DNA of 64,000 nucleotides from Spiroplasma melliferum (GTDB lineage Bacteria; Bacillota_I; Bacilli_A; Mycoplasmatales; Mycoplasmataceae): NCBI GenBank assembly GCA_005222125.1, contig CP029202.1, positions 186,001 to 250,000 of the forward strand, read 5' to 3'. Shown piece by piece: positions 17,833 to 28,993 of this stretch (position 1 is its first letter; each line of letters starts with the position of its first letter). The notes under the pieces were generated by a model. It saw only the letters and a program-made list of their open reading frames with translations, ran no database searches and was not told where the DNA came from. The position numbers and the translations under genes were made by a program.

Positions 17833-18417
17833 TTGACTATTGTTACGATGAATGAATATGAATTACTTTATTTATTTCAAGAAGGTCATAATAAGACAGC
17901 ATTATTTAGTTTATATAAATTATATGCGCCCTTTCTAGAAAATGTTAAGCGACGAACTTTTTATAAGTATTTTGGGTTACCAATTGAATTAGCTGATTTA
18001 GAAAGTTTAAAATATTTTTCAGTATTAGAAAGTGCCAAAATGTATAATCCCCAGTCGTCAAAAAAATTAAAAGATTTTATTTTTCAACGTTACACATGAG
18101 ATATTCATAAACAAATTCGCCAATTTTTTAATTTAAAAAATAGAGTCTTAAATTATTATATTAAATTAACTAATGAGAATATCACTAATAAAGATGATAA
18201 TTTTTCGAATAAAATGGCTTGTTTTGATGAACAAAAACAAATTATTAAAATATTTTATCAACGATTGTCGCCCTTAGAAAAAGAAGTATTTCGATTATGG
18301 TTTGCTGGTGAAAATATTTATAATATTCATCAGTTATTAGGGTTGAATTATCGCCAAGTTGATAATGCAATGCAACGAATTATGCAAAAAACAAGAGATT
18401 TTTATAAAAATAGTTAA
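17833..18417 (+). CDS. Sigma-70-family factor, sigma-H-like by context
   Basis: About 194 residues. Start candidates are TTG 17833 (very close to aaagg), ATT 17839 and ATG 17848. The protein is short like alternative sigma factors. A region-2-like helical part (ALFSLYKLYAPFLENVKRR) is followed by a good region-4 helix-turn-helix (LSPLEKEVFRLWFAGENIYNIHQLLGLNYRQVDNAM, about 140-175). Its place between rlmB and rpmG-secE-nusG matches sigH of Bacillota. Mollicutes usually rely on one main sigma factor, so a second one is notable. Target promoters are unknown, and weak conservation of region 2 leaves room for another DNA-binding role. Confidence 0.7.
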
Positions 18418-18470
18418 TTAAGTATATGAATATTGTTATTAATATACTATAATTAATTATGGTGAATATT

Positions 18471-18620
18471 ATGCGCGAAAAGATTATATTAGTATGTTCC
18501 GAATGTTTAAATCGAAACTATACAACATTTAAAAACAAGATGACACAGAAAGAACGATTAGAAATAAATAAGTTTTGTAAAACATGTAATAAACATACTA
18601 AACATAAAGAAACAAGGTAG
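18471..18620 (+). CDS. rpmG: 50S ribosomal protein L33
   Basis: 49 residues with the L33 zinc-ribbon pattern: CSEC near residue 9 and CKTC near residue 36. It also has the typical basic body NYTTFKNK and the ending HTKHKETR. An in-frame ATG at 18459 would add four residues. TATAAT lies at 18448-18453, so transcription would begin almost at that upstream ATG. The order rpmG-secE-nusG is the classical one. Confidence 0.9.
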   Translation: MREKIILVCSECLNRNYTTFKNKMTQKERLEINKFCKTCNKHTKHKETR

Positions 18621-18629
18621 GTGTTTGCA

Positions 18630-19067
18630 ATGGAAAAAAATGAAAAATCAAAAAAGAAAATTAAAACTGTTTTAACAAAAGAAGAAAAAAAAGCGTTAAA
18701 AATTCAAAAGAAAAATGAAAAAGCAGCGCTAATTTTTCAGAAAAAAGCAAGTAAAACAGCACCAATTCAAGTTGGAACAAGAAAAATAAGCACAACACCA
18801 GAAGTTGATGAAAATGGTGAACCAATTAAAAAAGGTCTTTTTAAGCGTAAAAATTCAAATAAAAGTAAAAAAACAAATTGAAAATTAGCTTTTCGTGAAT
18901 TTCCTGTCAAAATGGCAAAAGAAGTTACAAGAATTCGATGAACAAGTAAGGGTAGTTTAGGACGCAAGTTTTTAATCACAATTTTATTTATTATTGCTTT
19001 TGCGGTGTTTTATTTAGTATTAGATTTAGTTTTACATCATTTACTAACTGTTGCTCGCATTATATAA
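18630..19067 (+). CDS. secE: Protein translocase subunit SecE
   Basis: 145 residues, long for SecE. The first 90 residues are Lys-rich and disordered. The conserved end FPVKMAKEVTRIRW and one membrane helix (about 118-137) are typical. SecE stabilises the SecYEG channel for protein export. ATG 18630 is preferred over GTG 18621 because aggtaggtg fits its spacing. The long basic extension is common in mollicutes. Confidence 0.85.
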
Positions 19068-19097
19068 TTAATAAATAGGTTTAAAAGGAGTAAAGTA

Positions 19098-19751
19098 ATG
19101 TTAGGAAAAAACACAATAACAGATGAAATCATTGATAATGATAAAAGTGAAGACAGAGAAACTTTAGAAGATATTACGAAGTATCCTGGAAAATGATATG
19201 TAATTAATTGTTATTCTGGGCATGAAGATCGTGTTCGTGATGACTTAATTCAGCGGGTAGAATCATTAAATATGAAAGATGTTGTTTTTGATATTAGAGT
19301 TGTAAAAGAGACAGTTTCAGCCAAAAAAGGAGGAAAACTAATAGAAAAAGAGAAAAATGTTTATCCAGGTTATATTTTTATTAATATGATTATGAATGAT
19401 GAAGTTTGATATATTGTTCGGAACACAACAGGGGTTACTGGATTTATTGGTTCATCAGGGCGAGGAACAAAACCTTTTCCTTTAACAGATCAAGAAGCAA
19501 GAACAATGCTTTCAAAATCATTGGCAGCTAAAAAAACAGCAACACAGCAAGGAAAAAAAGTTAAAAAAGTATTTGTGGCAAACTTTGAAGTTAATGATTA
19601 TGTTCGAATTTTATCAGGAACTTTTACTGAGATGGAAGGACAAGTAACAAAAATTGACACTTCAAAAGGGATTGCAATAGTAAATTTAGAAATGTTTGGT
19701 CGTTTGACACCTACTGAGGTTGAATTTGACCAATGTGAAAAAATTGGGTAG
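19098..19751 (+). CDS. nusG: Transcription antitermination factor NusG
   Basis: 217 residues; aaggag precedes the ATG. The NGN domain (WYVINCYSGHEDRVRDDL, VYPGYIFINM, VRNTTGVTGFIG) is followed by a KOW domain (DYVRILSGTFTEMEGQVTKID). NusG binds RNA polymerase and links it to Rho or ribosomes. An acidic N-terminal extension of about 30 residues is present. A terminator follows. Confidence 0.93.
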
Positions 19752-19754
19752 GTT

Positions 19755-19793
19755 AGCATAGCAAATTAATATTAATTTTTGTTATGCTTTTTT
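19755..19793 (+). terminator. Terminator after nusG
   Basis: agcatagcaaa and tttgttatgct pair (one G-T), with a 12-base loop and a T-run. Confidence 0.7.
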
Positions 19794-19796
19794 AAA

Positions 19797-20390
19797 ATGA
19801 TAAATGTAAACCGTTTAACTGATGATACTTTTTTTATGCAAAATGCTGTTGTTGTTGCACGCGAATTATTAGGAAAATATTTAGTTCGAATTATTAATGG
19901 GAAAAAAATTGTTTGTAAAATTATTGAAACCGAAGCTTATGATGGACCTGATGATGATGCTAATCATGGGTTTAACAATAACCGTAGTTCTCGTAATGAA
20001 ACACTTTTTTGAAAAGGCGGTTTTGCACATGTTTTTCTAATTTACGGAATGTATTATTGCTTTAATATTGTTACTGATCAAACTGATTATCCAAGTGCAG
20101 TTTTATTACGCGCTGGTGAAATTATTATTGATGAAACAGTTCCTGACTTTGTTTCAACACCACGGTTAGCAAATGGTCCTGGGAAGTTGTCACGCTATTT
20201 AAAAATTACTAAAGCTGATGATGGTCTTGCCCTGCTAGAAAGTTCGGTTTTATATCTTGCCGAAGATATCGTTCCACCTACAATTGACATTACAACAACA
20301 TCACGAGTCAACATTGAGTATGCAACAAATTTTAAATTAAAACCATATCGATTTTATATTACAGATCACAAGGCAGTTTCGAAAAAATAA
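19797..20390 (+). CDS. 3-methyladenine DNA glycosylase (Mpg/AAG family)
   Basis: 197 residues. Family blocks are LLGKYLVR, the catalytic-region ETEAYDGPDDDANHG, HVFLIYGMYYCFNIVT and ANGPGKLSRYL. It removes alkylated purines in base-excision repair. The start is ATG 19797; longer frames would run through the terminator. The gene begins only 4 bases after the terminator T-run, so its own promoter is not obvious. Confidence 0.9.
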
Positions 20391-20399
20391 GAGGTTAAA

Positions 20400-20987
20400 A
20401 TGAATAAAGCAAAAAAAGCAGAAATTTGAAAGGTCCACCGAGAATTTCCTTATCTTGAGATTAGCAATATGGGACGTGTTCGTAATATTGTAACAAAGAA
20501 AATTAAGGAATTAAAGAAACCAAAAAACACTAATTATTATTTAATTCGTCGTCGTGAAGACGGAAAAACAAAAACAAGACCATTACATAAATTGGTTGTT
20601 GAATTATTTATTGGTTCAGTTCCACCAAATATGACAATTGATCATATTAATGGTAACCCACGTGATAATAGAGCAGAAAATTTAGAAATTGTTTCAAAAC
20701 GAGAAAATACAATTCGACAAATTAGGATGTGATCACATCCGCATAGTTTTTATAATCGTGATTTAGTGGAAGCACATAGTGAGAAACGATGAATGTATCG
20801 TGGTGAACTATATAATTGAATTGAAATTTTAAAACTATTACATGCTCAAGGCATTATTTACTATCAAGTTAAATGAAAAGGAAGTAGTAAAGGACGCATT
20901 GGTCAATTACCAAATGGTGAAACAATTATGCGTGTCAAAAATATTGATTCTAATAATGGTGATAATGAAGATGATGATGATTTTTAA
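20400..20987 (+). CDS. HNH endonuclease with NUMOD4-like domain
   Basis: 195 residues. The N-terminal part (EIWKVHREFPYLEISNMGRVRN) resembles the NUMOD4 DNA-binding motif of homing-type nucleases. The HNH core follows, as HKLVVELFIG, then DHINGNPRDNRAENLEIVSKREN (His and Asn ligands). The end is acidic. Such proteins usually belong to phages or are free-standing homing nucleases. Here it lies 9 bases behind the glycosylase gene and may be co-transcribed with it. The target site is unknown. Confidence 0.8.
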
Positions 20988-21024
20988 AAAAACTATTATG
21001 TTGTTCATTCATAATAGTTTTTTT
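20986..21024. terminator. Bidirectional terminator
   Basis: aaaaaaactattatg and cataatagttttttt pair perfectly over 15 bases with a 9-base loop. It serves the HNH gene and the convergent nicotinamidase. Confidence 0.8.
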
Positions 21025-21526
21025 AAAAAACAACTTGTGGTTTAAGACCAATACTAGCTGTTAAGTCAACAGTACCATGATAGTTTAATTTAATAGCATC
21101 AACAAGCGTTGCTGAAACACAAACATCTAAAGCAACACCAACAATGACTAAGTTGGTAACCTTGTGTTCTTGAAGAAATTCATGTAATCCATTTGAAGTT
21201 TGATTATCACTAAAAAAACCACTGTAACTATCAGCATCTTGTTGTGTTCCTTTTAAAATAATATGATCAAATTGCGTTGTAGTTAATTTATAAAACTCAC
21301 TGCCAAAGGTATTTGCAATACAATGTGGACCTCATTTGGCAAATGAGCAATGATTATTAGGATGAAAATCTTTTGTTGCAATAACTAAATCATCATTATG
21401 CTGAAATTCAGCAATTAAAGCAACAATTTTTTCATATAGTTTTTCTGCTCCTGGAACATATAATGCTCCATTAGGGTCAACAAAATCATTTTGATAATCA
21501 ACGACAATTAAAGCTTTTTTATTCAT
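21023..21526 (-). CDS. pncA: Nicotinamidase / isochorismatase-like hydrolase
   Basis: 167 residues. The catalytic triad is D10 (VVDYQNDF), K92 (ILKG) and C136 (GVALDVCVSATL). The metal ligands are D53, H55 and H59 (KDFHPNNHC). It converts nicotinamide to nicotinate for NAD salvage. It is one of very few minus-strand genes in the core region and is separately transcribed. Confidence 0.85.
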
Positions 21527-21580
21527 TTTATACTCCTTTTAATTATTTCTTAACTATTTATATATTACCAAATATATTGT

Positions 21581-21586
21581 TATAAT
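21581..21586 (+). promoter_or_regulatory. -10 box of rsmG-parA-parB
   Basis: TATAAT 34 bases before the rsmG ATG. No good -35 was seen. Confidence 0.45.
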
Positions 21587-21619
21587 GTTAAAAGCAATTA
21601 AAAGTTATGGGGGATATCG

Positions 21620-22318
21620 ATGATTAAATTAATTAAAACAGCTTTACCAGCATTACAAATTACACCTGAACAAGAAAAACAGTTACAAGTATATTATCAA
21701 TATTTAATTGAACAAAACCAAATTATGAATTTAACCACAATTATTAAGGAAGAAGAGGTTTATCTTAAACATTTTCTTGATTCAGGATTATTATTAAAAG
21801 AATTCTCATTTTCTAAGGAGATGACAGTTAGTGATGTTGGTAGTGGGGCTGGTTTTCCAGGGCTTGTTTTAAAAATTCTTTGTCCAACAATTAAATTAAC
21901 AATTATTGAATCGTTAGAAAAACGATGTTTATTTTTACAACGATTAGTGCTGAAGTTACAGTTAAAAGATGTTGAAATTATTCATGCTCGAGCAGAAGAA
22001 TATAGTTGAGCGCATTCTGAATCTTTTGATATTGTTGTTTCTCGTGCTGTTGCTAATTTAGGTATGCTATTAGAATTGGTAGTGCGAATGGTTAAAACAT
22101 CAGGAATGATTATTTGTTATAAAGGACCAAATGTTAATGCTGAATTGCAGGCAGCGCAAAAAACTTTATCTGTTTTGAATTTAAAATTAGAAAAAATTCA
22201 ACATGAAACAATTTTACAACTTGGTGAACGGAACATATGTTATTTTATTAAGACAAGGCCAACTGCAGAACCGTACCCACGTCGGTTTAATCAAATAAAA
22301 AAATTTCCAATTGGATAA
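21620..22318 (+). CDS. rsmG: 16S rRNA (guanine-527-N7)-methyltransferase
   Basis: 232 residues. The SAM-binding motif is VSDVGSGAGFPGLVLKI, with NLTTI and KRCLFLQRL typical of the GidB family and VSRAVANLG later. It methylates G527 of 16S rRNA. The order rsmG-parA-parB is the classical arrangement close to the bacterial replication origin. Confidence 0.92.
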
Positions 22319-22377
22319 AGTGTTATATAATAATAATGTATAAAATTATCAGATGCAACGGAACGGAAAGGACAATT

Positions 22378-23148
22378 ATGGGAAAAATTATTGCAATCAC
22401 AAACCAAAAAGGTGGCGTTGGTAAAACAACAACTTCGATTAACTTAGCGGCCGGATTGGCACGTACTGGACGAAAAATTTTATTAGTTGATATTGATCCC
22501 CAAGGAAATGCAACAACGGGAACAGGGGCTAATAAAGAAGAAATTCATGAAAGTATGTATGATGTTTTAGTTGGACAAATCCCATTAAAAAATATTATTA
22601 TTTCAGACATTATAACTAATGTTGATTTAGCACCAGCAACCATTTCATTAGCGGGGGCAGATATTTATTTGATGGAAAGAACAGAAGATAACCAAAGCAT
22701 TTTATTAGAGCGGATTAAACCGGTTCGTGATAAATATGATTTTATTTTAATTGATTGTCCTCCTTCTTTAGGATTGATTAATCGAAATGCACTAGCTTGT
22801 GCTGATTCTGTTTTAATTCCAATTCAAGCAGAGTATTATGCGTTAGAAGGTTTAGCACAGTTATTAACAACAATTCATTTTGTTCAAAAAATGTTTAATG
22901 AAAGTTTAACAATTGAAGGAATTGTTTTAACAATGTTTGATTCAAGAACAAAATTATCATTTGAAGTGATGACGGAAGTTAAAAAATATTTTAATGAAAA
23001 AGTTTATCGAACACATATTCCAAGAAATGTTAAAATTAGTGAATCACCATCACATGGTTTAAGTATTTTTGAATATGATAAAGGTGGTGCAGGTGCAGTT
23101 GCGTATGAAGAATTAGCGAGAGAGGTGTTGGCGAACAATGGCAAGTAA
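22378..23148 (+). CDS. parA: Chromosome partitioning ATPase ParA/Soj
   Basis: 256 residues. Deviant Walker A KGGVGKTT near the N-terminus, DIDPQGNAT, and Walker B FILIDCPPSLG. The start is ATG 22378 behind aaagga; an upstream in-frame ATG at 22336 lacks a ribosome-binding site. ParA moves or regulates the origin region together with ParB and controls initiation. It overlaps parB by 11 bases. Confidence 0.93.
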   Translation: MGKIIAITNQKGGVGKTTTSINLAAGLARTGRKILLVDIDPQGNATTGTGANKEEIHESMYDVLVGQIPLKNIIISDIITNVDLAPATISLAGADIYLMERTEDNQSILLERIKPVRDKYDFILIDCPPSLGLINRNALACADSVLIPIQAEYYALEGLAQLLTTIHFVQKMFNESLTIEGIVLTMFDSRTKLSFEVMTEVKKYFNEKVYRTHIPRNVKISESPSHGLSIFEYDKGGAGAVAYEELAREVLANNGK

Positions 23149-24034
23149 TACTAAAAGTCGATTAAGTTCAAAAGGGTTAGATAAAATTTTTGGTGAAGGA
23201 ATCAACGAAGTAATTAAAGGGATTGAGAGTAATGATGCTTTAAAAGAAACAGCAAATGAAATTGCATTAGCGGAAATTTTTCCTAATCCGCATCAACCCC
23301 GCAAAAATTTTAACGAAGAAGAGTTAACAGAATTAGCACAGTCAATTAAAGAATATGGTTTAATTCAACCTATTATTGTGAAAAAAACTAATAATGGTTA
23401 TTATTTAGTTGCCGGAGAACGTCGTAGTCGTGCCGCAAAATTAGCGGGATTAACAACGATTCCAGCAATTGTAGTTGATTTTAATGATCAGCAAATGAAA
23501 GAAGTTGCTTTAATTGAAAATATTCAACGAGTTGATTTAAATTCAATTGAAGAAGCTAATGCTTATAAAGAATTGATTGAGTTATTAGGTTTAACACAAG
23601 AAGAATTAGCACAACGAATTGGAAAATCACGTAGTCATGTCACAAATACAATGCGATTATTAAATTTACCAACTGAAGTGCAAACCTTGTTATTAGAAAA
23701 TAAAGTAACAATGGGCCAAGTTAAACCATTAATTAGTTTAAATGTTGACAAAAATGAATTTAAAAACATTCTTAATAAGATTATTAATTTAAATTTAAAT
23801 GCGCGTCAGGTTGAAGAATTAGTAAAAGAATACAATCCAAAAATAACGAAACCATTGATTGAACATTCAGAGAAGGATTCGTCAAAACGAGCTGTTAATG
23901 AATTTTTGGAAAATAAAATAATGCGAAGATTAGGAACCAAAGTAGTCATTGATACTGATAAAATTCTTATCAAGTATACTGGAATTAAAGATTTAAACCG
24001 TATTTTAGAATTATTAGGTTTAATTGACGATTAA
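23138..24034 (+). CDS. parB: Chromosome partitioning protein ParB/Spo0J
   Basis: 298 residues. ParB N-terminal motifs IFPNPHQPRKNF and GERRSRAAKLAG (the CTP-binding arginine patch), then ENIQRVDLN. A helix-turn-helix follows (LTQEELAQRIGKSRSHVTN), then a C-terminal dimer domain. It loads at parS and spreads. No full parS-like palindrome was seen in the window. Confidence 0.93.
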   Translation: MASNTKSRLSSKGLDKIFGEGINEVIKGIESNDALKETANEIALAEIFPNPHQPRKNFNEEELTELAQSIKEYGLIQPIIVKKTNNGYYLVAGERRSRAAKLAGLTTIPAIVVDFNDQQMKEVALIENIQRVDLNSIEEANAYKELIELLGLTQEELAQRIGKSRSHVTNTMRLLNLPTEVQTLLLENKVTMGQVKPLISLNVDKNEFKNILNKIINLNLNARQVEELVKEYNPKITKPLIEHSEKDSSKRAVNEFLENKIMRRLGTKVVIDTDKILIKYTGIKDLNRILELLGLIDD

Positions 24035-24055
24035 TTAATAGTAAGGAAGAACATA

Positions 24056-25156
24056 ATGGCATTAAAAATGGGAATAGTTGGCTTACCAAACGTTGGTAAA
24101 TCCACTTTATTTAACGCAATTACAAATTCACAAGTTGAAGCGGCTAATTATCCATTTGCAACAATTAATCCAAATGTTGGAACAGTGGCCGTTCCTGATG
24201 AACGAATGGATACTTTAATTGCCCTTTGTGCTCCCGATAAGGCAATTCATAGTACTTTTGAATTTTATGATATTGCAGGATTAATTGCGGGAGCTAGCAA
24301 AGGCGAAGGTTTAGGAAATGCTTTTTTGCAAAATATTCGAGAAACTGATGCAATTTGTATGGTTATCCGTTGTTTTGATAATAAAGATATTACCCACGTT
24401 GAAGGAACAATTGATCCAATTCGTGATATTGAAATTATTAATTTAGAATTAATTATTTCTGACCAAGAACAAATTAAAAAACGAATTGATAAAATTGGTA
24501 AAAAAGCACAGACTTTTAAACAAAAAGAAGATGTTTTTGAATATGAATTGTTATTAAAGTTAGGGACAGCATTAGAAGAAAATAAATTATTAAAAGATTT
24601 AACATTATCAGATGATGAACTAAGAGTAGTAAAGAATTTTAATTTATTAACAATTAAACCTTTTATTTATGTTGCGAATGTTGCAGAAAGTGATTTAAAT
24701 CAACCAGATAATTTTTATGTTAAAACAGTTAAAGAATATGCTCAACAAAAAGAAATTGAAGTAGTTGTTATTTGTGCTAAAATTGAAGAAGAATTATCAG
24801 CATTAGAACCAGATGATCGGAAGTTATTAATGACTGATTATGGTATTAAAGAAGCCGGTTTAAGCCAATTAATTAAAAAATCTTATGCTTTATTAGGCCT
24901 ACAAACATTTTTTACTGCTGGTAAGCAAGAAGTACGAGCATGAACTTTTAAAAAAGGAGCTACAGCGCCAATGTGTGCAGGAATTATTCATTCTGATTTT
25001 GAGCGCGGTTTTATTCGGGCAGAAGTTTATTCATATGCTGATTTAGTTAAATATGGTAGTGAAAAAGCTGTCAAAGAAAATGGACGTTTACGAAGCGAAG
25101 GAAAAACTTATGTTATGCAAGATGGTGATATATGTTTTTTTAAATTTAATGTCTAA
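24056..25156 (+). CDS. ychF: Redox-regulated ATPase YchF (Obg-like)
   Basis: 366 residues. P-loop GLPNVGKST (9-17), [17 protein letters not shown] switch region, coiled-coil middle and a C-terminal TGS domain ([22 protein letters not shown]). It binds ATP in preference to GTP and associates with ribosomes. The order parB-ychF is common in Bacillota. Confidence 0.95.
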
Positions 25157-25168
25157 GGAGAAATAATA

Positions 25169-25627
25169 ATGCGAGTTGGCAATAGTTATGATTTACATAA
25201 TTTAAAAATGGGAACAGGTTTTTATTTGGGGGGAATTCTTATTCCATGCCAATACCAAGTTGAAGCTGTTTCTGATGGTGATATTTTGTTGCATACAATT
25301 AGTGAAGCAATTATTGGAGCCTTAGGATTGGGTGATTTAGGTGAATGATTTGATGAAACAAATAAAAAACTTAATTCACAGTTAATTTTAAAAAAAGCAT
25401 TAACATTAATGGCTGAGCAGAATTATCAAATTAGTAATATTGATACAACAATTATTATTGATGAACCACGTTTACAAAAACATAAAAAAGCAATTAAAAC
25501 TAATTTACAAAAATTATTACAAATTCCAGCTGAAAAAATTAATTTAAAAGCAACAACTACTGAACAAAATTTTCCAAATATTATTCAAAGTTATACAACA
25601 TTATTACTATTAAAAGAAAATGATTAG
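25169..25627 (+). CDS. ispF: 2-C-methyl-D-erythritol 2,4-cyclodiphosphate synthase
   Basis: 152 residues. Metal-binding DxH as YDLH near the start and [27 protein letters not shown] in the middle match IspF. The end LKATTTEQ resembles the usual KATT.E motif. It makes the cyclic diphosphate of the MEP isoprenoid pathway, which is absent from many mycoplasmas but known in citri-group spiroplasmas. The ispF-gltX order is as in Bacillota. Confidence 0.85.
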
Positions 25628-25653
25628 GTAAAAGGTTAGAATAGGGGATTAAA

Positions 25654-27102
25654 ATGAAGCAAAAAGTTAGATTACGTTATGCGCCAAGTCCAACGGGATT
25701 TTTACATATTGGTAATACAAGAACGGCATTATTTAATTATTTATTTGCAAAACATTATGATGGTGTTTTTGTTCTACGAATTGAAGATACAGATATTGAA
25801 CGAAATGTGGAAGGAGCAATTGCATCACAATTAGATAATTTACGTTGATTAGGGATTGAACCAGATGAAACAATTGATCGCCCAGGAGCTTATGGGCCAT
25901 ATCGACAATTAGAACGATTAGAGCTTTATCAGAAATATGCACAAAAATTATTAACAACAAAAAAAGCATATTATTGTTTTTGTACTCCAGCTGAACTTGA
26001 CAAAGATCGTGAAGCACAATTAGCAAAAGGATATTCTTCACCACGTTATAATCGCAAGTGTTGACAATTAACTTCCGAACAAATTGCTGAAAAATTAGCG
26101 AAACAAATTCCGTATAATTTACGTTTTTTTGTTCCCGATGAAGCAAGTTATGATTTTAATGATTTAGTCCGCGGATCTGTTCATTTTGAAGGAAAAGACC
26201 TTGGTGATTGAGTCATTTTAAAATCAAATGGGATTCCAACTTATAACTTTGCGGTAGTCATTGATGATATGTTAATGGAAATTAGTCATGTTGTGCGGGG
26301 AGAAGAACATATTTCGAATACGCCAAAACAATTAATGATTTACGAAGCATTTAATGCGACCCCCCCCGTTTTTGCTCATTTAACCTTAATTGTTAATGAA
26401 CAACATAAAAAGTTGTCAAAACGAGATAGTCATTTAATGCAATTTATTAGTCAATATCGAACATTAGGATATTTACCAACAGCAATTTTTAATTTTATTA
26501 GTTTATTGGGATGATCCCCCCCGGGTACTGTTGAAATTTTTAGTCATGATGAGTTAATTAAAATTTTTGATGAAACACGATTTAGTAAATCACCAAGTAT
26601 GTTTGATGTTAAAAAATTAACTTGAATGAATAATTATTATCTTAAACAAATGTGTGATGAGGATTATCTAACTTTTGTCCGACCTTTTTTAGCAGCGGGC
26701 TATGATTTAACAAAAAAAACAACCGAATGAGTAAATATGTTATTATTAATTTATAAAAAAGAACTCCAATATGGGGCAGAAATTGTAGCATTAACAAAAC
26801 CATTTTTTGAACCAACAACAAAATTATCAGCAACAACGCAAGCAGTGCTAACAGAATTAAGTGGTTATGAAGAAATGATAACATCTTTTAAAACAGCGTT
26901 AAGTCAATTGCCAGTTTGAGATGAACCAAATATTAAGCAATTAATTAGTAAAATGGGGGAGCAATATGTTATGAAAGGAAAGAATTTATTTATGCCAATT
27001 CGAATTTTCACTTCTCATCAGGAACATGGACCAGAACTAGCAAAGGTTATTTATTTATTAGGGAAAGAACAAGTAATTAGTAATATTACTAAATTGCAAT
27101 AA
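25654..27102 (+). CDS. gltX: Glutamyl-tRNA synthetase
   Basis: 482 residues. HIGH variant HIGN (18-21), KMSKS variant KKLSKRDS, and an intact discriminating type C-terminal domain. Mollicutes usually charge tRNA-Gln by the GltX plus GatCAB route. Two C-runs lie inside the gene (8 C at about 26360, 7 C at about 26516). They are unusual in this AT-rich DNA but keep the frame open. Confidence 0.93.
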
Positions 27103-27109
27103 CGAAAAA

Positions 27110-28342
27110 ATGAAATTACCACTAACAATCCGAGATAGTGTTCATGGCGATATTGAAATTAATGAAGAAATTACCGTAAAATTAATTAACACTCCAGAAT
27201 TCCAACGCTTGCGTCGCATTAGCCAATTAGCAGGGGGGCAATTTGTTTTTCCAAGTGCTTCTCATACGCGTTTTTCACATTGTATTGGTGTTTATTATTT
27301 AGTTAGTAAAATGTTAGAAACAACAAGTTTTCAAGAAATGTATAGTAAGCATGAACAATTATTGGTTAAATTAGCAGGATTACTGCATGATGTTGGACAT
27401 GGACCATTTTCCCATACATTTGAAATGACTAATCAAGTAACAAAACAAAATATTAGTCATGAAAATTATTCGTCTTTATTAATTAAAGATCCAACAACAA
27501 ATATTAATAAAATTTTAGCGGCCGAATTTAGTCCAGACGAAATTAATGAATTATGTATGATGATTGAAGGCAAACATCCTGATGGGGTTTTATCATCGTT
27601 AGTTTCATCTCAATTAGATGCTGACCGAATGGATTATTTATTACGTGATGGGCAAACGAGTGGCGTAGGCTATAGCCATGTTGATACGCAGTGAATTATT
27701 CGGCATTTGTTTATTAAAGATAAAAAGATTGTTTTTCCGTTAAAAGTACAATATGCAATTGAATCATTTTTAATTGGTCGTTATCATATGTATAAGCAAG
27801 TTTATTTACATTCGTTAAGCATTGGATTTGACTTAACTTTCCAAATGATGTTTAAACGATTGTATGATTTATATCACAACAAGTATCAGTTTAAAAATAA
27901 AGCAATTATTACTTTATTAACCCCGGTGTTGGAAGGAAAAATGATGAGTCCGAACCAATATTGTACGTTAGATGATTATACATTATTTACCTATTTAAAA
28001 ATGTTAGAAAGTGAAAATGATGAGATTTTAGTTACATTAATTAAAATGTTAACGATGCGGAATTTTCTTCAAAAAATAAACCCAGAAAAAAGAAATTTCG
28101 AAGAAATTAAAAATAATTTGATAAAAAAATATAAAAACCATTATAATTATTTTATGGTTGAATACAACCTAAAACCAGTTAAATTATATGATAGTGATAC
28201 TAAACCAATTTATATTGATACACCAAAAGGAATTAAATGCATTATGGAAGTTTCAGAAGTCTTAGCGTTTAAAAATAATAGTAAAAAAACAGCAACAACA
28301 ATTTGGTTTTCAATTGGGGAAAAATATGAGAATGATTGATAA
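27110..28342 (+). CDS. HD-domain hydrolase (dNTPase-like, YwfO family)
   Basis: 410 residues when the two TGA codons are read as Trp. The final Trp before TAA 28340-28342 extends the frame slightly. HD metal site is FSHCIGVYYL then LLHDVGHGPFSHTFE (HD pair), with DADRMDYLLRD later. The family includes SAMHD1-like and bacterial dNTP triphosphohydrolases. The substrate here was not established. ATG lies 7 bases after gltX. Confidence 0.85.
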
Positions 28343-28357
28343 GAAAGGTTTAAATTA

Positions 28358-28909
28358 ATGAACGATAATGTAGAATTGTTAGAATTAGTGTATTCATATT
28401 TAAAAAAGAAAAAAAATAGTGATACTTTTGAAAATATTTGAAATGATATTGCATCAAAAAGTGATGTGACAGTTCACGGAGCCAGCAAAGAAGATGTTAT
28501 TGCGGAATTATATACTGACTTGGTGTTAGATAACCGTTTTGTTTTGACAAGTGAAGGTATGTGAGGATTACGTGAATTCTTAAAATATGATGAAATTAAA
28601 AAACAATATGATTATACTGATCAGTTTGAAACAACAGAAGAATTTGAAGATATTGATTTAGATGAAGATGATGAAGATGAAGACGAAGAGGAAAATGAAG
28701 AAGCATTAATTGGTACTCTTGATTTTGATGATACATTAGATGATGATGATAACGAGGAAGATGATTTTGTTGAAATAGAAGTTGATGACGATTTAATTGA
28801 AAATGATTATTCTATTGATGATGACGACGAAACAGTAGCAGCTAAATTGGGTATTACAGAAGAAATTGACTGAAAAGCTCTTGAAAAAGAAATGGAAGAA
28901 AATAATTAA
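28358..28909 (+). CDS. rpoE: RNA polymerase delta subunit
   Basis: 183 residues. The N-terminal winged-helix (HARE-HTH) part (about 1-90) is followed by a long acidic tail (Asp/Glu-rich from about 97 to 170), the hallmark of delta. It displaces nucleic acid from RNA polymerase and speeds recycling. The order rpoE-pyrG is as in Bacillus. Confidence 0.88.
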
Positions 28910-28920
28910 TACCAAGATTA

Positions 28921-28965
28921 AAGAGTGTTAGAAGTGACAACCCTGTTAATTTCTAAACTCTTTTT
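28921..28965 (+). terminator. Terminator or attenuator ahead of pyrG
   Basis: aagagtgttagaa pairs with ttctaaactctt (one bulge), followed by a T-run. It lies between rpoE and pyrG. In Bacillus the pyrG leader is controlled by CTP-dependent attenuation, and a similar role is possible here. Confidence 0.6.
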
Positions 28966-28993
28966 AATTTGAGGATGAAAGGATGATAAAACA

